Shown: piece after piece, positions 61,899-64,000 of the stretch
Layout of the letters: every line of letters starts with the position of its first letter
Position numbering within the stretch: position 1 is the first letter of the stretch
NCBI RefSeq assembly: GCF_023062595.1
Contig: NZ_JALLAN010000011.1
Span: forward strand, 1-64,000
Direction of reading: 5' to 3'
DNA from: Arthrobacter rhizosphaerae
Lineage (GTDB): Bacteria > Actinomycetota > Actinomycetes > Actinomycetales > Micrococcaceae
Length of the DNA: 64,000 nucleotides
Program-made: the position numbers and the translations under genes
The notes under the pieces: generated by a model
The model's database searches: none
The model's input: the letters and a program-made list of their open reading frames with translations, nothing else
What the model was told of the DNA's origin: nothing

Positions 61899-63398
61899 TT
61901 GCCGCCGGCCACCTTCCCCCGAAACTGGCGCCAGCCGTCAACGTGGCATCTGCGCACCCGGCTCGTCCTGCTTTCGATGGCTCTCCTCGTTGCTATTTGC
62001 GGGGCGACCGGACTTGTCAGCTACACCTCCATGAACTCGTTCCTCATTGGGCAGTTGGACGACAATCTCAAGCTCGCCTCGAAAAACGCTGTCAAAGTCG
62101 GCAGGGCGCCATTCGGTACCCCCAATGGGCCCGACCCCCTGGACCTCCCCGGACAAGGGGTGGGCACCGTCTTCGCGCGGATCCAGAATGGCCAGGTCAG
62201 CAGTGCCGGATTCCTTGCGTCGGACACCAGCAGGGCCGCGCTCTCTCCTGACGACAACCATGTTCTGCTCGACGTGCCAGCCGATGGCACTCCCGTTACC
62301 AGGACTTTGGCAGACGGGGACTATCGGCTGCTCGCGGTCCAGACGCGGTCCGGAGATGTCGCGATAACCGGCCTTCCCATAGCTGGAAAGGAGAGCACGC
62401 TAAATTCCCTGGTGTGGACCATGGGGGTGGGGTCGCTCGCCGGAATAGTGTTGATCGGCCTGGCAGGAACAGCCATGATCCGCCGTAACCTGAAGCCCCT
62501 TGAGCAGTTGTCCGATGTGGCCACCCAGGTCTCCCGGTTACCCCTCGACGCCGGCGAAGTGGCGCTCGCCGTGCGGGTCCCGCCGTCGAGCGCTCATCCC
62601 GGAACTGAAGTGGGCAGGGTTGGCCACGCTTTGAACCTCATGCTGGACAACGTCTCCCGGGCGCTTGAGTCCCGGCAACGGAGCGAGACCAAGGTCAGGC
62701 AGTTTGTGGCAGACGCGTCCCACGAACTGCGGACCCCTCTCACTGCAATCCGCGGCTACACCGAGCTGATGCGAATGACGGAAAACCTGACTCCCGACGG
62801 GACGAAATCTCTCTCAAGGGTGCAGAGTCAGTCCGAGCGGATGACTGCCCTGGTGGAGGACCTGCTCATGCTTGCCCGCATTGATGAAGGGCAGCAGCTG
62901 CGACTCGCGGACGTGGATCTTACCCAGCTGGTGGTCGAAACGGTCAGCGACGAGCGGGTGATGGCGCCCGACCGAAAGTGGAAGCTGGAACTGCCAGGAG
63001 ATGCCGTCATGGTCCGCGGCGACGCCTCGGGATTGCGCCAGGTCCTGACGAACCTGCTTTCCAACGCCAGGAAGCACACACCGCCGGGAACCACTGTGGT
63101 GGCTGGTGTGGCGGAGCCCCAGGAAGGGATCGTCATTATTTCCGTTACCGACGATGGTCCCGGCATCGATCCGGGATTCATTGACAAGGTGTTCACCCGT
63201 TTTACCCGTGCGGATGCCTCGAGAGCCATTACCCACCCTGGAAGCAACCCTGAAAATGAGGGATCCAGCGGCCTCGGATTATCCATAGTCCAATCGATCA
63301 TGGAGGTTCACGGAGGCAGCGTTGAGGTCACTTCCCGCCCGGGCTTCACCCGGTTCTTGCTCAGATTTCCAGCGCAACTCACCGCGCCGTCGTCGTGA
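61899..63398 (+). CDS. sensor histidine kinase, TrcS-like
   Basis: A 499-residue membrane kinase. TM1 (about 22-44), an extracellular sensing part (about 45-170), TM2 (about 173-195), HAMP, then the H box ASHELRTPLTAIRGY, N box LTNLLSNARKHTP, G boxes DDGPGI and GSSGLGLSIV. All catalytic residues are intact. It starts with TTG 61899 close behind the response regulator stop. The partner is the preceding regulator. The signal is unknown. Confidence 0.92.
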   Translation: MPPATFPRNWRQPSTWHLRTRLVLLSMALLVAICGATGLVSYTSMNSFLIGQLDDNLKLASKNAVKVGRAPFGTPNGPDPLDLPGQGVGTVFARIQNGQVSSAGFLASDTSRAALSPDDNHVLLDVPADGTPVTRTLADGDYRLLAVQTRSGDVAITGLPIAGKESTLNSLVWTMGVGSLAGIVLIGLAGTAMIRRNLKPLEQLSDVATQVSRLPLDAGEVALAVRVPPSSAHPGTEVGRVGHALNLMLDNVSRALESRQRSETKVRQFVADASHELRTPLTAIRGYTELMRMTENLTPDGTKSLSRVQSQSERMTALVEDLLMLARIDEGQQLRLADVDLTQLVVETVSDERVMAPDRKWKLELPGDAVMVRGDASGLRQVLTNLLSNARKHTPPGTTVVAGVAEPQEGIVIISVTDDGPGIDPGFIDKVFTRFTRADASRAITHPGSNPENEGSSGLGLSIVQSIMEVHGGSVEVTSRPGFTRFLLRFPAQLTAPSS

Positions 63399-63414
63399 TC
63401 TCTGTTACCAAAAT

Positions 63415-63443
63415 GTGACTTAATCCCTCAACTCCTGTAGCGT
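63415..63443 (+). promoter_or_regulatory. promoter of the riboswitch transcript
   Basis: GTGACT (63415-63420), a 17-base spacer and TAGCGT (63438-63443) place the transcript start near 63450, about 30 bases before the riboswitch. Confidence 0.5.
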
Positions 63444-63482
63444 CGTTGGGGTGCGGCTACCGTTCTGGCCGCATTTCCGGTT

Positions 63483-63657
63483 GGACGCCAAACTCTGCCG
63501 CTTCCCGGATACCGCATGACCAGGCAGAGACGGGGGACCCAGAGTCTCCGGGCATTTGTTCAGCATTCCGCCCTTGGGGTGAAGCCGACACGTGATTTTC
63601 CGTGCGGCCGGATGACCTCATCCGAACCCGACAGCTAACTCCGTAGGCGTTGAGAGG
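63483..63657 (+). ncRNA. c-di-AMP riboswitch (ydaO/yuaA class)
   Basis: The hallmark segments are present in order: a GGGGGACCC block (63532-63540), CTTGGGGTGAAGCC (63573-63586) and CCGACAGCTAACTCCGTAGGCG (within 63628-63649). The closing stem is ACGCC (63485-63489) with GGCGT (63646-63650), and a CTCTGCC/GGCAGAG helix lies inside. In actinobacteria this class turns off cell-wall hydrolase genes when c-di-AMP is bound. It ends six bases before the downstream ATG. Confidence 0.9.
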
Positions 63658-63662
63658 CAATC

Positions 63663-64000
63663 ATGACTGAACCCTTGGTACAAACGCGCCCTGATCACAA
63701 TCCGGAGCCCAAGAATGCACCGGATCAGCCCTCGCAACACGGGATTTCAAGGCACCGCGCGGAAAGCTCGAAAACCCCCTTCTCCCTCTCCCGGGTCAGC
63801 TCAGCACTGGGTGGCAACGGCTATCGTCTGGCTGTCGTCGCTTCAGCCTGTGCCGTATTGATTGGCGTGGGCGCCGCCGGGCAGGCCTCCGAGCCGGCCA
63901 TACCGGAAGCAGCTCCCACGGCCCAAGCTCCCACCACAGCCAACGCCGAGTCACGAATCGACTTCGAGAAGTCCCTGGTTAAGGCGCAGGCTGCTCCTTC
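63663..64000 (+). CDS. exported protein controlled by c-di-AMP riboswitch (partial), probable cell-wall hydrolase
   Basis: The first 112 residues only; the gene runs off the window. A polar N-terminus of about 55 residues precedes one hydrophobic helix (YRLAVVASACAVLIGVGAAG), then an Ala/Pro-rich stretch. This fits an exported or anchored enzyme. Genes behind this riboswitch class in actinobacteria commonly encode NlpC/P60, M23 or Rpf-type peptidoglycan enzymes; the catalytic domain here is not visible. GAGAGGC precedes ATG 63663. Confidence 0.6.
   Translation, partial: MTEPLVQTRPDHNPEPKNAPDQPSQHGISRHRAESSKTPFSLSRVSSALGGNGYRLAVVASACAVLIGVGAAGQASEPAIPEAAPTAQAPTTANAESRIDFEKSLVKAQAAP

Overview
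The window reads as chromosomal DNA of a high-GC Gram-positive actinobacterium of the family Micrococcaceae (Arthrobacter, Pseudarthrobacter or Paenarthrobacter type). The signs are tmk next to holB, a GTP-dependent PEP carboxykinase, the proteasome activator Bpa/PafE, many GTG starts and leaderless promoters, TGTGA-N6-TCACA (GlxR/CRP-type) sites and a c-di-AMP (ydaO/yuaA) riboswitch in front of an exported protein. No rRNA, CRISPR array, complete insertion sequence or prophage was seen. Four tRNA genes are present: Thr-CGT, Ser-TGA, Ser-GCT and Arg-ACG.

Layout. 0.4-4.3 kb: tmk-holB, a secreted lipoprotein peptidase and tRNA-Thr. 4.3-12 kb: small housekeeping and stress genes (methyltransferase, YceI, CysE, SRAP protein, aldo/keto reductase) and the bpa operon. 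12-17.6 kb: ybdD-cstA (peptide or pyruvate uptake), a PadR regulator, a quinone reductase, tRNA-Ser and a VOC protein. 17.9-27.4 kb: a 1519-residue secreted nuclease/5'-nucleotidase, a large flavoprotein, an S9 peptidase and a GNAT enzyme. 27.5-38.8 kb: an MFS exporter, a RecQ helicase with a PRTase-like tail, phosphomannomutase, a cyclopropane-fatty-acid synthase-like enzyme, a PadR-hydrolase operon with a clear operator, and pckG under a GlxR-type site. 39-43 kb: tRNA-Arg, a flavin disulfide oxidoreductase and an OsmC-ACT-ArsR operon.

43.0-52.8 kb is the accessory island and the most unusual part. It opens with the wreck of a transposon, in which the start of a TniA/Mu-like transposase runs straight into the end of a serine resolvase. 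It then carries three genes joined by ATGA overlaps on the minus strand: a Cys/Asp-repeat surface protein with an LAxTG sortase signal, a 2233-residue Rhs/YD-repeat protein ending in a roughly 100-residue toxin-like domain, and a 151-residue probable immunity protein. This looks like a contact-dependent or surface-displayed polymorphic toxin system. An 11-bp sequence occurs at both edges of the island.

52.9-64 kb: a secreted lipoprotein, then a tightly coupled operon of a degenerate ABC ATPase, a YhgE/Pip membrane protein and a TetR regulator with its own operator. Next come a membrane protein and an EamA transporter whose genes overlap tail-to-tail by about 412 bp, a SixA-like phosphatase, an orphan winged-helix protein, a two-component system, and finally a c-di-AMP riboswitch controlling a truncated exported protein that is probably a cell-wall hydrolase.
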